Positions 43,608-51,896 are shown, numbered from the stretch's first letter. The stretch is 64,000 nucleotides of DNA from JBGSUZ01 sp043770095 (GCA_043770095.1 JAYVIR010000026.1:1-64000); one strand, 5' to 3'. Notes: generated from the letters alone by a model not told the origin. Made by a program: numbers and translations.

Positions 43608-45019
43608 TGGCGGTGCCTAAACTCTGGGGCGGAAGATTTGATGGAAACTGCGACCCTTTGGCAGAGGCGTACAATGCCTCCATTGACATCGATCAAGTCA
43701 TGCTCGCAGAGGACATTCAGGGTTCTATCGCTCATAGTAAAATGCTTTTTGAAATTAATGTTTTAACGTTCGAAGAACAGCAGGCCATAGAGCAAGGGCT
43801 CTTAGCGGTTGAACAAGATTTTATGGCACATCCCGAGTTGTTTAGCGCCGCGCAAGAGGACATTCACATGAACGTGGAATACCAATTGACGCTGAAAATT
43901 GGAGACGTTGCGAAGAAGCTGCACACCGCTAGAAGCCGTAACGACCAAGTCGCACTGGACTTCAGACTCTACACCATGAAGCAAAACAGACTGCTAAAAG
44001 AAGGGCTAATCTTGCTGATGCAGGGGCTCCTAACACAGGCGAAGACTCATGCGGCGTCCATTATGCCGGGCTATACGCATATGCAAAGAGCGCAGCCCAT
44101 CACGCTTGGGTTTCACCTACTGACTTATGTGGAAATGTTCAAAAGAGATTTGGAAAGACTGGAAGAACAGTATCCAAGAATTGCACGAATGCCTCTAGGC
44201 GCAGGCGCTCTGGCGGGACTGCCCTATAAGACAGATCGGGAATTCTTGAAAAATGCCCTCGGATTTGACTCGGTAGCCACCCATGCGATGGATGCCGTCA
44301 GTGACCGTGATTTTGCCGTAGAATTTTTAGCGACAGGTGCGCTCATTCAAATGCACCTCTCACGTCTGGCTGAGGAGCTCATTCTTTGGTCAAGTTCAGA
44401 GTTCAAATTTATCAAGCTAAGCGATGCGTACTGTACTGGGAGCAGCATCATGCCTCAGAAGAGAAACCCAGACGTGGCGGAGCTCATCAGAGGCAAAACG
44501 GGGCGCATCTACGGCAATCTGCTGAACCTACTCACGACTTTGAAAGCATTGCCGCTGGCCTATAACAAGGATTTGCAAGAAGACAAGGAACCGCTGATTG
44601 ACACGGCAAAACAGCTGATGCTGGCGCTGACCTTAATGACCAGAATGATCGATTCGGCAACGTTTAATACCGACAGAATGCTCCAAGCGGTCAAAGAAGG
44701 GTTTTTAAATGCAACCGATCTGGCCGATTATCTGGTAGGACTGGGCATTCCTTTTAGAACGGCTCACGAAATTTCGGGAAAAGCGGTCAAATTGGCGGAA
44801 GGCAGCGGTCGTGACCTTGAAAGTCTTGCGCTTTATGAGTATCAAGCCATTTTGGAGGCAGTTGTCTCAGGTACGGATCTTCAACTGGGCAGCGAATTGT
44901 TTGAATCGATTGACCCATGCCGCAGTGTCAGTCAAAAACTCAGCCCCGGTTCAACCGCTGTGTCAGAGGTCGAAAAAATGATTTCGGACAACAAAAAACT
45001 GATTGAAAAGATGAAATGA
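43607..45019 (+). CDS. argH: argininosuccinate lyase
   Basis: A 470-residue enzyme that splits argininosuccinate to arginine and fumarate. It starts AVPKLWGGRFDG from a GTG that shares a base with the argG stop. The fumarase/aspartase signature GSSIMPQKRNPD and TARSRNDQVALDFRLY are intact, as is the catalytic His-containing GYTHMQRAQPI. Translation is coupled to argG. The earlier arginine genes are not in the window. Confidence 0.97.
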   Translation: MAVPKLWGGRFDGNCDPLAEAYNASIDIDQVMLAEDIQGSIAHSKMLFEINVLTFEEQQAIEQGLLAVEQDFMAHPELFSAAQEDIHMNVEYQLTLKIGDVAKKLHTARSRNDQVALDFRLYTMKQNRLLKEGLILLMQGLLTQAKTHAASIMPGYTHMQRAQPITLGFHLLTYVEMFKRDLERLEEQYPRIARMPLGAGALAGLPYKTDREFLKNALGFDSVATHAMDAVSDRDFAVEFLATGALIQMHLSRLAEELILWSSSEFKFIKLSDAYCTGSSIMPQKRNPDVAELIRGKTGRIYGNLLNLLTTLKALPLAYNKDLQEDKEPLIDTAKQLMLALTLMTRMIDSATFNTDRMLQAVKEGFLNATDLADYLVGLGIPFRTAHEISGKAVKLAEGSGRDLESLALYEYQAILEAVVSGTDLQLGSELFESIDPCRSVSQKLSPGSTAVSEVEKMISDNKKLIEKMK

Positions 45020-45037
45020 TAAACGGGTAGACCGTTT

Positions 45038-45065
45038 AAACACTAAACACTAAACACTAAACACT
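45038..45065. repeat. four tandem copies of AAACACT
   Basis: A 7-base unit repeated four times without change, directly after a small hairpin (AAACGG/CCGTTT at 45021-45037) and before an A-rich tail. Confidence 0.85.
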
Positions 45066-45079
45066 AAAAACGAAAGGTT

Positions 45080-45099
45080 GAGGGTTAGAAAGAACCCTC
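45080..45099 (+). promoter_or_regulatory. small hairpin before the solute-binding protein gene
   Basis: GAGGGTT-AGAAAG-AACCCTC. There is no T run, so it is more likely a transcript-processing or stabilising hairpin between argH and the next gene than a terminator. Confidence 0.4.
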
Positions 45100-45112
45100 T
45101 CAGGTGATGATT

Positions 45113-45979
45113 ATGAAAACAACTCTATTAATGAAGACAATGAAAAGTGCGTTAGCTTTGACGTGTATTATAGCTTTAGGTGTTGCCATGACTGGCTGTT
45201 CCACGCAGGCGTCTGTACCAGCGGCACCAGCGGCGACCGAAGCAGTAACAGCACCTGTTACGGAGGGTCAATTGGCGCTTATTAAAGAAAAAGGGAAAAT
45301 CGTGCTTGGCACTTCGGCCGACTACCCGCCGTATGAGTTCCATAAGACAATCGATGGCAAGGACACGATTGTTGGCTTTGACATTGAAATTGCAAAAGCT
45401 GTCGCGAAGGATCTTGGCGTGGAACTTGAAATTGTGGACATGAAATTTGAAGGACTTTTACCAGCACTCATGGGCGGGAAAATTGACTTCATCGTCGCTG
45501 GAATGAACCCGACTGAAGAGCGTAAGAAAAGCGTGGCCTTCTCAGTGGAATACTATGAAGCGCACCAAACCATTCTGGTGGCAACCGATCAAAAGGCTGT
45601 GCTAAATTCTCTTGAGAGTTTTAATGGCAAAGCCATTGGTGTTCAAAAGGGAACCCTTCAAGAGCAAATTGCAACCGAGCAGTTTAAAGACTCTCAAGTG
45701 AAGGCGATTGGCAAGATTCCTGATCTCATTATGGAACTTAAAACGGGTAAAATCAGCGGCATTTTATTGGCAGATACCGTTGCAAAATCTTATGTGACTA
45801 ACAATGCTGACCTTTCAATCAATGGCATGGATCTTGGTTCTGAAGGTGGCGTATCAATTGCGATGTCTAAAGAAAACCCTGAGCTAACGGCTGAGGTGAA
45901 TAATACGCTCGAAGCATTAATGGCAGCTGGCAAGATTGATCAGTGGATTACGGATGCGAATTTGATGGTGGAGAATTAG
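45113..45979 (+). CDS. amino-acid-type ABC solute-binding lipoprotein
   Basis: A 288-residue periplasmic-binding-type protein (SBP family 3). The lipoprotein signal ends in the lipobox MTGC. The mature domain begins IVLGTSADYPPYEFHK and contains VGFDIEIAKAVAKDLGVELE and GKIDFIVAGMNPTEERKK, which mark amino-acid binders. ATG 45113 has the better-spaced AGGTG; an ATG at 45104 is an alternative. No permease or ATPase gene follows, so it is an orphan. Being next to argGH suggests a basic amino acid, which is inference. Confidence 0.9.
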   Translation: MKTTLLMKTMKSALALTCIIALGVAMTGCSTQASVPAAPAATEAVTAPVTEGQLALIKEKGKIVLGTSADYPPYEFHKTIDGKDTIVGFDIEIAKAVAKDLGVELEIVDMKFEGLLPALMGGKIDFIVAGMNPTEERKKSVAFSVEYYEAHQTILVATDQKAVLNSLESFNGKAIGVQKGTLQEQIATEQFKDSQVKAIGKIPDLIMELKTGKISGILLADTVAKSYVTNNADLSINGMDLGSEGGVSIAMSKENPELTAEVNNTLEALMAAGKIDQWITDANLMVEN

Positions 45980-46094
45980 CACTGACCGATAAAAAAAGAT
46001 GACACTAGAGACATCTTTTGAACTTGTTCACAAAATTCACTTGCAAAGCACGGCCGTTTATGGTAAATTGCTTTCAATATCAAATGTAATAACT

Positions 46095-46287
46095 GTGATT
46101 GAGGGATGAAATATCAAAAGCACTTTGTAGAGAGTCAGTGTAGGTGAAAACTGGCAGGTGCAGATATGGATAAAGACTCATGAGTTGCTAGTATAGCCGG
46201 TTTACGACCGTTATCCCGTCAAGAGTTATAAACTAGGATGGTACCGCGTTAACACGCTCCTTACAATAAATGTAAGGGGCTTTTTTG
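46095..46287 (+). ncRNA. T-box leader of lysS
   Basis: The typical order is visible: AGAGAGTCAGTG, GGTGAAAACTGGCAG, then GGATAAAGACTC, whose AAA or AAG would be a Lys specifier. The T-box core is AACTAGGATGGTACCGCG (46231-46248). The terminator is GCTCCTTACA (46256-46265) with TGTAAGGGGC (46271-46280), then T6. It should raise lysS expression when tRNA-Lys is uncharged. Confidence 0.88.
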
Positions 46288-46325
46288 TATTTAAAATTAG
46301 AACTTTTCTCTTGAAAGGAGGAAGT

Positions 46326-46349
46326 ATGACGAGGTCATGCAATGAATAA
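46326..46349 (+). other. seven-codon minicistron overlapping the lysS start
   Basis: AAAGGAGG (46315-46322) is best placed for ATG 46326, which opens MTRSCNE and stops at TAA 46347-46349. The lysS ATG (46342) lies inside it in another frame. It could couple lysS translation by termination-reinitiation; GAGGTC at 46331 is a weaker site for lysS itself. Confidence 0.45.
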
Positions 46350-47844
46350 AATGAATGAACAGGTGAACGTTGTAAAAAAATTGAGTGAACAAGAGCAAAT
46401 CCGCATGGATAAATTAAAAACTTTAGAGAATTTAGGAATCGATCCGTTTGGCGGCAAATTTGAACAAACGCATCATTCGGAAGAACTAAAGACGACTTAT
46501 GCAGAGATGACAAAAGAATATTTCGAGGAAAATGAGGTTACTGTCGCCATTGCTGGAAGAATTATGACAAAGAGAAGCAAAGGTAAAGCGGGCTTTATGC
46601 ACATTCAAGACAATGTTGGTCAAATTCAAGTTTATTTGAGACAAGATATTTTGTCTGAGCTTGATTACCAAGTGTTTGATATGTGTGATATTGGTGATAT
46701 TGTGGGCATCAAAGGCATTGTATTTATAACAAATACAGGTGAAATTAGTGTTAAGGCAAAAGAATATATTCATTTGACGAAAGCATTAAAACCCCTTCCT
46801 GAAAAATTCCACGGCATTACAGACGAAGATGAAAAATTCCGCAAAAGATACCTTGATATTATTATGAATCAAGAAGTGAAAGAAATTTTCATGAAAAAGC
46901 AAAAATTCTGGAGCAGCATTCGTAATTTCTTAATTGAAAATGACTTTATGGAAGTAGAAACACCACTTCTTGAAACTTCTTCAGGTGGCGCTGCTGCAAC
47001 ACCTTTTCAAACCCATCACAACGCCTTAGACATTGATGTATTCCTTAGAATTTCTATGGGTGAGCTATGGCAGAAGAAACTGCTCGTGGCTGGCTATGAG
47101 AAAACTTTTGAAATTGGTAGACAGTTTAGAAATGAAGGTATGAGTCCTGAACATCTTCAAGACTATACCCAAATGGAATTCTACTGGGCTTATGCAGATT
47201 ACAAAATGGGGATGGATTTCTGTAAGGAAATGTACCGTCGTGTGACAAAATCGGTTATGGGCACTTCAAAATTCACAACGCGTGGCTTTGAAATCGATAT
47301 GGATGCTGAATGGGAAATCTATGATTTTGAAACGGTGATCGAAGAGAAATTGGGCATTAATATTTACAATACGGATCTAGAAACCATTATGAAAAAGCTT
47401 GATGAAAAAGGTGTGGAGTACGATCGAAAAGCTGGATTCTGGAGATTGGTAGACTCTTTGTGGAAAGTTGTGAGAAAGGATCTTGCTGGTCCTGGCTTCT
47501 TAGTCGGTCAACCGGTACAACTCAATCCACTGCCAAGACGCTTGAAAGAAGATGAAAGAAAAGTGGCACAGATGCAAATCGTTCTTGCCGGTTCAGAAAT
47601 GGGTAATGGATATACTGAGTTAAACAACCCACTCGACCTCGAAGAACGTTTTAAAGAACAACGCACAATGGGCGAGGAAGGTGACGAAGAAGCACATGAT
47701 CACGATGAAACGTTCGTTGAAGCACTCCGTTATGGCATGCCGCCAGCATTCGGATTTGGTGTATCAGAGAGATTCTTCTCAGTGCTGATGAATAGACCAA
47801 TCAGAGAGTGTGTTATGTTCCCGCTTATGAAACCAAAAGCTTAA
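46342..47844 (+). CDS. lysS: class II lysyl-tRNA synthetase, divergent subgroup
   Basis: A 500-residue enzyme that charges tRNA-Lys. An N-terminal OB-fold anticodon domain (residues ~55-150) precedes the class II core. Motif 2 is FEIGRQFRNEGMSPEH. The core differs from textbook LysRS: PFQTHHNALDIDVFLRIS is standard, but DYTQMEFYWAYADY replaces the usual FTMIELY, and motif 3 reads FGFGVSERFFSVLM where GIDRLxMLL is usual. I recall this SERFF/IREC form in some Clostridia and in candidate-phyla bacteria. All catalytic blocks appear present. A Lys T-box precedes it. Confidence 0.93.
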   Translation: MNKMNEQVNVVKKLSEQEQIRMDKLKTLENLGIDPFGGKFEQTHHSEELKTTYAEMTKEYFEENEVTVAIAGRIMTKRSKGKAGFMHIQDNVGQIQVYLRQDILSELDYQVFDMCDIGDIVGIKGIVFITNTGEISVKAKEYIHLTKALKPLPEKFHGITDEDEKFRKRYLDIIMNQEVKEIFMKKQKFWSSIRNFLIENDFMEVETPLLETSSGGAAATPFQTHHNALDIDVFLRISMGELWQKKLLVAGYEKTFEIGRQFRNEGMSPEHLQDYTQMEFYWAYADYKMGMDFCKEMYRRVTKSVMGTSKFTTRGFEIDMDAEWEIYDFETVIEEKLGINIYNTDLETIMKKLDEKGVEYDRKAGFWRLVDSLWKVVRKDLAGPGFLVGQPVQLNPLPRRLKEDERKVAQMQIVLAGSEMGNGYTELNNPLDLEERFKEQRTMGEEGDEEAHDHDETFVEALRYGMPPAFGFGVSERFFSVLMNRPIRECVMFPLMKPKA

Positions 47845-47910
47845 TTTAAACAGATCGGTAAGCCTTATGACAACAGCCGCTATGTCTTTGTTTTGTATCT
47901 TTAAAATCAT

Positions 47911-47974
47911 TTGATTTTGTTCAAGTTTTGGGTATAATATTGTTATAGAGAAATTCTATTGATAATTATTATCC
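47911..47974 (+). promoter_or_regulatory. promoter with Fur-like operator before the selenoprotein gene
   Basis: TTGATT (47911-47916) and TATAAT (47933-47938), 16 bases apart. TGATAAT-T-ATTATCC (47960-47974) is one mismatch from the Fur 7-1-7 palindrome TGATAAT-N-ATTATCA and lies just downstream of the predicted start, where it would block transcription when iron is plentiful. Confidence 0.6.
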
Positions 47975-48009
47975 ATCTACAATATTGATAATTTTAAGGA
48001 GGTAGGCAC

Positions 48010-48324
48010 ATGAAGATTCAAACGAATTCATCCACTATAGATGAAATTAAGAAAATCATGGACACTCAAGCAGAACGCCCTAAATTTGTAAGAGTATTTG
48101 TTGCAGGCTATGGCTGAGGCGGCCCATCATTAGGTTTAGCTCTGGATGAGCTAAAGGATAACGATTTACAAGACGAAGTAGAAGGCGTTTCATTTGTTAT
48201 GGACAAAGAAGTTCACGAAACAATGGGCAATGTTAAAGTAGAATTCGTAGGCAATGGTTATCAGGTTGTCCCTGTTGATCAAGCGCCAAGCGATTGCAGC
48301 AGTTGCACAAGCTGTGGCGACTAA
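48010..48324 (+). CDS. HesB-like selenoprotein (Sec encoded by in-frame TGA)
   Basis: A 104-residue protein if TGA 48115-48117 is read as selenocysteine at residue 36. It starts MKIQTNSSTIDEIKKIMDTQ behind AAGGAGG, and continues in the same frame after the TGA to TAA 48322. The context is VAGYGUGGPSLGLAL. The Cys paralogue at 48481 has LAGHGCSGPSLGLAL at exactly this point, so UGA replaces Cys. Both end in a Cys-rich tail (here CSSCTSCGD). The family is the HesB/IscA-related small (seleno)protein group, thought to handle Fe-S clusters or metals. A bSECIS hairpin follows the UGA. The TGA makes gene finders miss it. Needs the selABCD genes elsewhere in the genome. Confidence 0.88.
48115..48155 (+). 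promoter_or_regulatory. bSECIS element for selenocysteine insertion
   Basis: UGA 48115-48117, then 17 bases, then a perfect 8-bp stem TTTAGCTC (48135-48142) / GAGCTAAA (48148-48155) with loop TGGAT. There are 25 bases between the UGA and the loop, and a G is the second loop base; both fit the bacterial SECIS model. The paralogue has no such stem at the same place. Confidence 0.82.
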
Positions 48325-48375
48325 GCATCAAATAAACTAATAGAAAAACAAATAGCATTCAATATTTAAATAGAC

Positions 48376-48413
48376 AAACCCTCAAATATTTATTGTTTGA
48401 GGGTTTCTTTTTG
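48376..48413 (+). terminator. rho-independent terminator
   Basis: AAACCCTCAAA pairs with TTTGAGGGTTT (48396-48406), followed by a T-rich run; it closes the selenoprotein gene. Confidence 0.8.
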
Positions 48414-48424
48414 GTGTGCCTGTG

Positions 48425-48460
48425 CTATAATTAAACTAGTAAATGTAATCATTACAATTT
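48425..48460 (+). promoter_or_regulatory. promoter -10 and PerR/Zur-like palindrome before the Cys paralogue
   Basis: TATAAT at 48425-48430. TGTAAT-C-ATTACA (48444-48456), flanked by AAA and ATTT, is a perfect 6-1-6 palindrome of the Fur-superfamily kind, near the Zur/PerR type rather than the Fur type. No clear -35 was found. Confidence 0.55.
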
Positions 48461-48480
48461 GATAATTGGAGGCAATTAAT

Positions 48481-48795
48481 ATGAAAGTTGAAATCAGTCA
48501 AGAAACAATAGATGAAATCAAAAGAACCATCGAAACGCAAAGCGACCGTCCAGCAAACGTAAGAATCTTCTTAGCGGGTCATGGTTGCAGCGGTCCTTCA
48601 CTTGGTCTTGCACTAGACGAAATCAAGGACACTGACCTCATCGACGAGTCTGGCGAATTAAAATTCATCATGGACAAAGACGTTTATGAGCAAATGGGCG
48701 AAGTAAAAGTTGAGTTCGTAGGCAATGGTTATCATGTTGCGTCAGTAAACGAAGTTGAATCTGGTTGCAGTAGCTGCGGCGGCGGATGTCACTAG
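48481..48795 (+). CDS. HesB-like protein, Cys-containing paralogue
   Basis: A 104-residue paralogue of the selenoprotein just upstream, with Cys36 in GHGCSGPSLGLALDEIKDTD in place of Sec. The tail CSSCGGGC keeps three further Cys. GGAGG at 48468-48472 places the start at 48481. It has its own promoter-like -10 and terminator, so it is a separate transcription unit. Likely role, by family, is Fe-S or metal binding. Confidence 0.9.
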   Translation: MKVEISQETIDEIKRTIETQSDRPANVRIFLAGHGCSGPSLGLALDEIKDTDLIDESGELKFIMDKDVYEQMGEVKVEFVGNGYHVASVNEVESGCSSCGGGCH

Positions 48796-48825
48796 TTTTT
48801 TGACGCGGCAAACAATTTAAACAAA

Positions 48826-48879
48826 TGCAAAGGCCTCTATTCCTGAGATTGTTCTTGGGGGTAGGGGTCTTTTTTTGTA
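48826..48879 (+). terminator. rho-independent terminator
   Basis: AAAGGCCTCTATTCC pairs with GGGGGTAGGGGTCTTT, partly through G-U pairs, and T7 follows. Confidence 0.65.
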
Positions 48880-48973
48880 TTCTCGTCACCGCGAAGACAC
48901 AAATATTTGATATACTGTGCAAGGAGAATCAAAATTGCAACTTATTTCCTTAATGTAAAGGAGCTATTTATAG

Positions 48974-49690
48974 ATGCGAACATATATATGCCCCAACTGT
49001 TATAAATTAAATCCAGCAAGCCAGTTAACATGTAAGCGATGCAAAACTTTATTGGGAGAAGTTCCCGAAACCATTGTGACTCGAAAAGAAGCCAAGGAAC
49101 TACAAGAAACGCTTTACAATCGGCATAAGTATGAGATTGTTGAGTTTCTAAAAAAGCAGTACGATACCTCAGAAATCTATTATCACGACGAAGAAGTTGA
49201 CGCCAAGCCAGTTAGATTGCCTTATAAAATTCATTATTTAAGACGGCGTATCATTGGAATTTCAATTCTTTGCTTAGTTGCAATAGGAATTATTCTAACT
49301 GGAGCGGTTGATTCCAATGATCTGTTGAATGAGGATAAAATGTTTAATCTATCAAAGTATTTATTAATAGGATTGAAGTTCTTTGTTCCGCTAATTTTCA
49401 TTTGGGGTGGTGCGGGAAGTTTAGGTTTACGCCCTAAGAACCTTCAAATTCATGAGTCACATTTTAAAATCGGCTCAAAAGAAATTCCATGGCATAAAAT
49501 TCACAGAATTGGATTTGTGCAGGACGAGTCAAGCGGAAAAGAACGCGTCATTCTTGAAATATGGTATGACCAACACCCGGAAGTCTATCGACTCAAAATC
49601 AATGAAAATAAAGAGGCGTTAAAATTAAGAAAGGTATTAGAGGGTATGGCGATTAAAAATGACTGTGCCTATTACTTGGATTTAATTTAA
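48974..49690 (+). CDS. zinc-ribbon membrane protein
   Basis: A 238-residue protein. The N-terminal zinc ribbon is CPNCYKLNPASQLTCKRC. Two membrane helices lie near residues 95-115 and 130-150. A C-terminal PH-like domain follows (SKEIPWHKIHRIGFVQDES). The start follows AAAGGAG. It is followed 29 bases later by a small membrane protein gene. Function unknown; likely a membrane-associated sensor or adaptor. Confidence 0.75.
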   Translation: MRTYICPNCYKLNPASQLTCKRCKTLLGEVPETIVTRKEAKELQETLYNRHKYEIVEFLKKQYDTSEIYYHDEEVDAKPVRLPYKIHYLRRRIIGISILCLVAIGIILTGAVDSNDLLNEDKMFNLSKYLLIGLKFFVPLIFIWGGAGSLGLRPKNLQIHESHFKIGSKEIPWHKIHRIGFVQDESSGKERVILEIWYDQHPEVYRLKINENKEALKLRKVLEGMAIKNDCAYYLDLI

Positions 49691-49719
49691 GCGGATTTGC
49701 AAAATCAGGAGGGGAAGAA

Positions 49720-49923
49720 ATGAAAAACAAACTCAACCTAAAATATAAAGTCATCATTATCATTTCAAGTTCAGTGTTATTCTTCATTTTATTATCCATT
49801 ACAAATCTTTCGAGCTCTGACGTAATGGGTGGAAATGTGAACCGGTCCATAATAGTCGCTTTGACGCTGACACTTACGATGACTATTTTCTCATTGATCC
49901 AGTATTTTAGGAGGCGTAGTTGA
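49720..49923 (+). CDS. small two-helix membrane protein
   Basis: A 67-residue protein with hydrophobic segments at residues 10-28 and 42-62. GGAGGGG precedes the ATG. It follows the zinc-ribbon gene and may be co-transcribed with it. Unknown function. Confidence 0.6.
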   Translation: MKNKLNLKYKVIIIISSSVLFFILLSITNLSSSDVMGGNVNRSIIVALTLTLTMTIFSLIQYFRRRS

Positions 49924-50023
49924 AATACAAGAAAATCTTCAAAAAAACGATTAAATCTGCCGACAAAGGTTATAAATACCTAAATAAGACCATGCAATTA
50001 TCAACGATGGAGGGTTTTCAAAT

Positions 50024-51868
50024 ATGCTCAAAAAAACAATTGCACTTTCAACAGCGCTCTTAATAATCGTCAGCGGACTCTCGGTAAGCAACCAATCAAA
50101 CTTTACCAGCTACGCAGAAAGCCTTAAAACTGTCACGACAAAACTGGAAAAAGTAAAATACTCAGGTGGAACAGCAACGTTCACAAGCATCCGAGTGCCT
50201 CTAAACGATCCTAAAATTCAAATAGTGACCACAACTGCCGCAAAGAAAATTGGACAGGTAGACACTTTGTCAAACCTTGTGCTTCAAGAAAATGATGAGA
50301 TGGGCAAGGCAATTGCTGGCATCAATGGCACTTTTTTTAACGCTTACACAGATTTCCAGCCTGCGGGCACGATCATCAAACAAGGACAAGTTGGGCATAT
50401 TTCCAATACGGGTAGTGTCATCGGCTTTGGAACGGGTGGGCAGCTTAGTGTTGAACCTTTGGACATTAAGATAGAAGGCAGTTCGCAGGGACAGTGGGTG
50501 TGGCCTTATAATTGGTATGCATGGAATTTGAATCATTTCTACAATGACCCAAAAGCGGTTATGATTTTTGATAAACAATATGTTGGTGTTAAACCTAAAC
50601 ACGATTTTGCCGCTATTTCAGTGGTGAAGGGTGTGGTCACTAGCATTCAAGTGGGCGCTTTTAACATCCCTTCAGAAGGGTTTTTAGTGCTGACAAAAGA
50701 TGCTGATATTCTTAAGAAGTTAACGCTTAAATCGACTGCGGATTACCGTTTTGTTTATGGCGTCAAAACATATGACGCAAAGAAAACCATTACCCCATAT
50801 GATGCCAGTCAGATTCAGTTTGCGGTTGGCGCGGGGCCAATATTGGTGAAAAACGGGCAAGTGGTTGCTGACCCAATAAAGGAAGGGTTTACAGAGCTAA
50901 AAATTCTGACGAATAAAGGACAGCGCAGTTTTATTGGGGTGACACAGGACAAGCAGTTAATTTTTGCTTCAGTGCCAAGTGTGACGGTTAAGGAATTGGC
51001 AGAGATTGCAAAGCTTTTAAAATGCCAAGAAGCGATTAATTTGGACGGCGGCGCATCGTCAGGCACCTATGCAAATGGAAAATCGGTGGTCACACCTGGG
51101 CGCAAAATCAGCAATGCCTTGGTGGTAAAAGTATTAAATGAATTGCCAATTGGGATTAGCCTCAATGGAAAATCGGTATTTTTGAGCTTGCCAGCAGTCT
51201 ATAATCAGAAGGATGAGCAGGTTTATGTGCCTGAAAAAGAATGGCTGAATCGATTGGGATTTGCAAATAAAGCACAGACCTTGAGCAGTGTGACGACCCT
51301 TAAAATCAAAGGGGTTGATTATGTCGCCCTTAAAGAACTCATAGACGATCTGATGGGGAAATATGATTATAATAAAGACACGCGCAGTCTGGAAGTGGTC
51401 ATAACCCTTGTATCGGATATTTTGAGAGAGGCAAGTTCGCTTGAAACTCAGGGGCAATTGCCACTCGCTGCGGCGCGTTATAAAGTGGCTCTTGCGAAAG
51501 ATACCAATAATATTGTCGCCCTAAAGGCGCTCGCGAACCTATACCATTTGAAGTTGAATGAGCCATTAACAGCGGTGCCCTATTATCAAAAAATCATTCA
51601 ATTGGAGCCGAAAAACGTCTCAGTAATATCAAGTTTGGGGTGGGTATTATATGCTCAAACTCAGTTAAACGATGCAAAAGTTCTTTTTGAAAAAATAGTT
51701 TCCTTGTCACCAGATTCGGCGGTGGGCTATTACGGCTTGGCGATGGTGCTTTCGCATAACCAAATTAACGACACCAGCGGTGCTAAAGCAAATTTTGAAG
51801 CCGTCTTAAAACGTTCGCCAACCAAAGAGCAGAAGGCAATTTGCACGACATATATTAATAGTCATTGA
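50024..51868 (+). CDS. secreted phosphodiester glycosidase (NAGPA domain) with TPR tail
   Basis: A 614-residue exported protein. The signal peptide is MLKKTIALSTALLIIVSGLS. The NAGPA/phosphodiester-glycosidase domain spans residues ~60-370: AIAGINGTFFNAYTDFQPAG, QFAVGAGPILVKNG, GQRSFIGVTQD and CQEAINLDGGASSGTY, which carry the family's active-site residues. A middle segment (residues 375-465, LNGKSVFLSLPAV) resembles a stalk or copper-amine-oxidase-like beta domain. The C-terminal ~150 residues are three to four TPR repeats. Family members remove GlcNAc from phosphodiesters in cell-wall or exopolysaccharide metabolism. GGAGGG precedes the ATG. Confidence 0.88.
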   Translation: MLKKTIALSTALLIIVSGLSVSNQSNFTSYAESLKTVTTKLEKVKYSGGTATFTSIRVPLNDPKIQIVTTTAAKKIGQVDTLSNLVLQENDEMGKAIAGINGTFFNAYTDFQPAGTIIKQGQVGHISNTGSVIGFGTGGQLSVEPLDIKIEGSSQGQWVWPYNWYAWNLNHFYNDPKAVMIFDKQYVGVKPKHDFAAISVVKGVVTSIQVGAFNIPSEGFLVLTKDADILKKLTLKSTADYRFVYGVKTYDAKKTITPYDASQIQFAVGAGPILVKNGQVVADPIKEGFTELKILTNKGQRSFIGVTQDKQLIFASVPSVTVKELAEIAKLLKCQEAINLDGGASSGTYANGKSVVTPGRKISNALVVKVLNELPIGISLNGKSVFLSLPAVYNQKDEQVYVPEKEWLNRLGFANKAQTLSSVTTLKIKGVDYVALKELIDDLMGKYDYNKDTRSLEVVITLVSDILREASSLETQGQLPLAAARYKVALAKDTNNIVALKALANLYHLKLNEPLTAVPYYQKIIQLEPKNVSVISSLGWVLYAQTQLNDAKVLFEKIVSLSPDSAVGYYGLAMVLSHNQINDTSGAKANFEAVLKRSPTKEQKAICTTYINSH

Positions 51869-51896
51869 CGCCACTTCTTAATGAAGGGATGCTGAT

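Noticed and set aside
45980..46094. A separate gene between the binding protein and the lysS leader
   Set aside because: Only short frames without ribosome sites are present; the minus-strand frame at 46226-46513 is antisense to the T-box and lysS.
49920..50063. A 47-residue frame starting at TTG 49920
   Set aside because: A GGAGG site precedes it, but it overlaps the signal peptide codons of the 50024 gene and its end is out-of-frame coding sequence.
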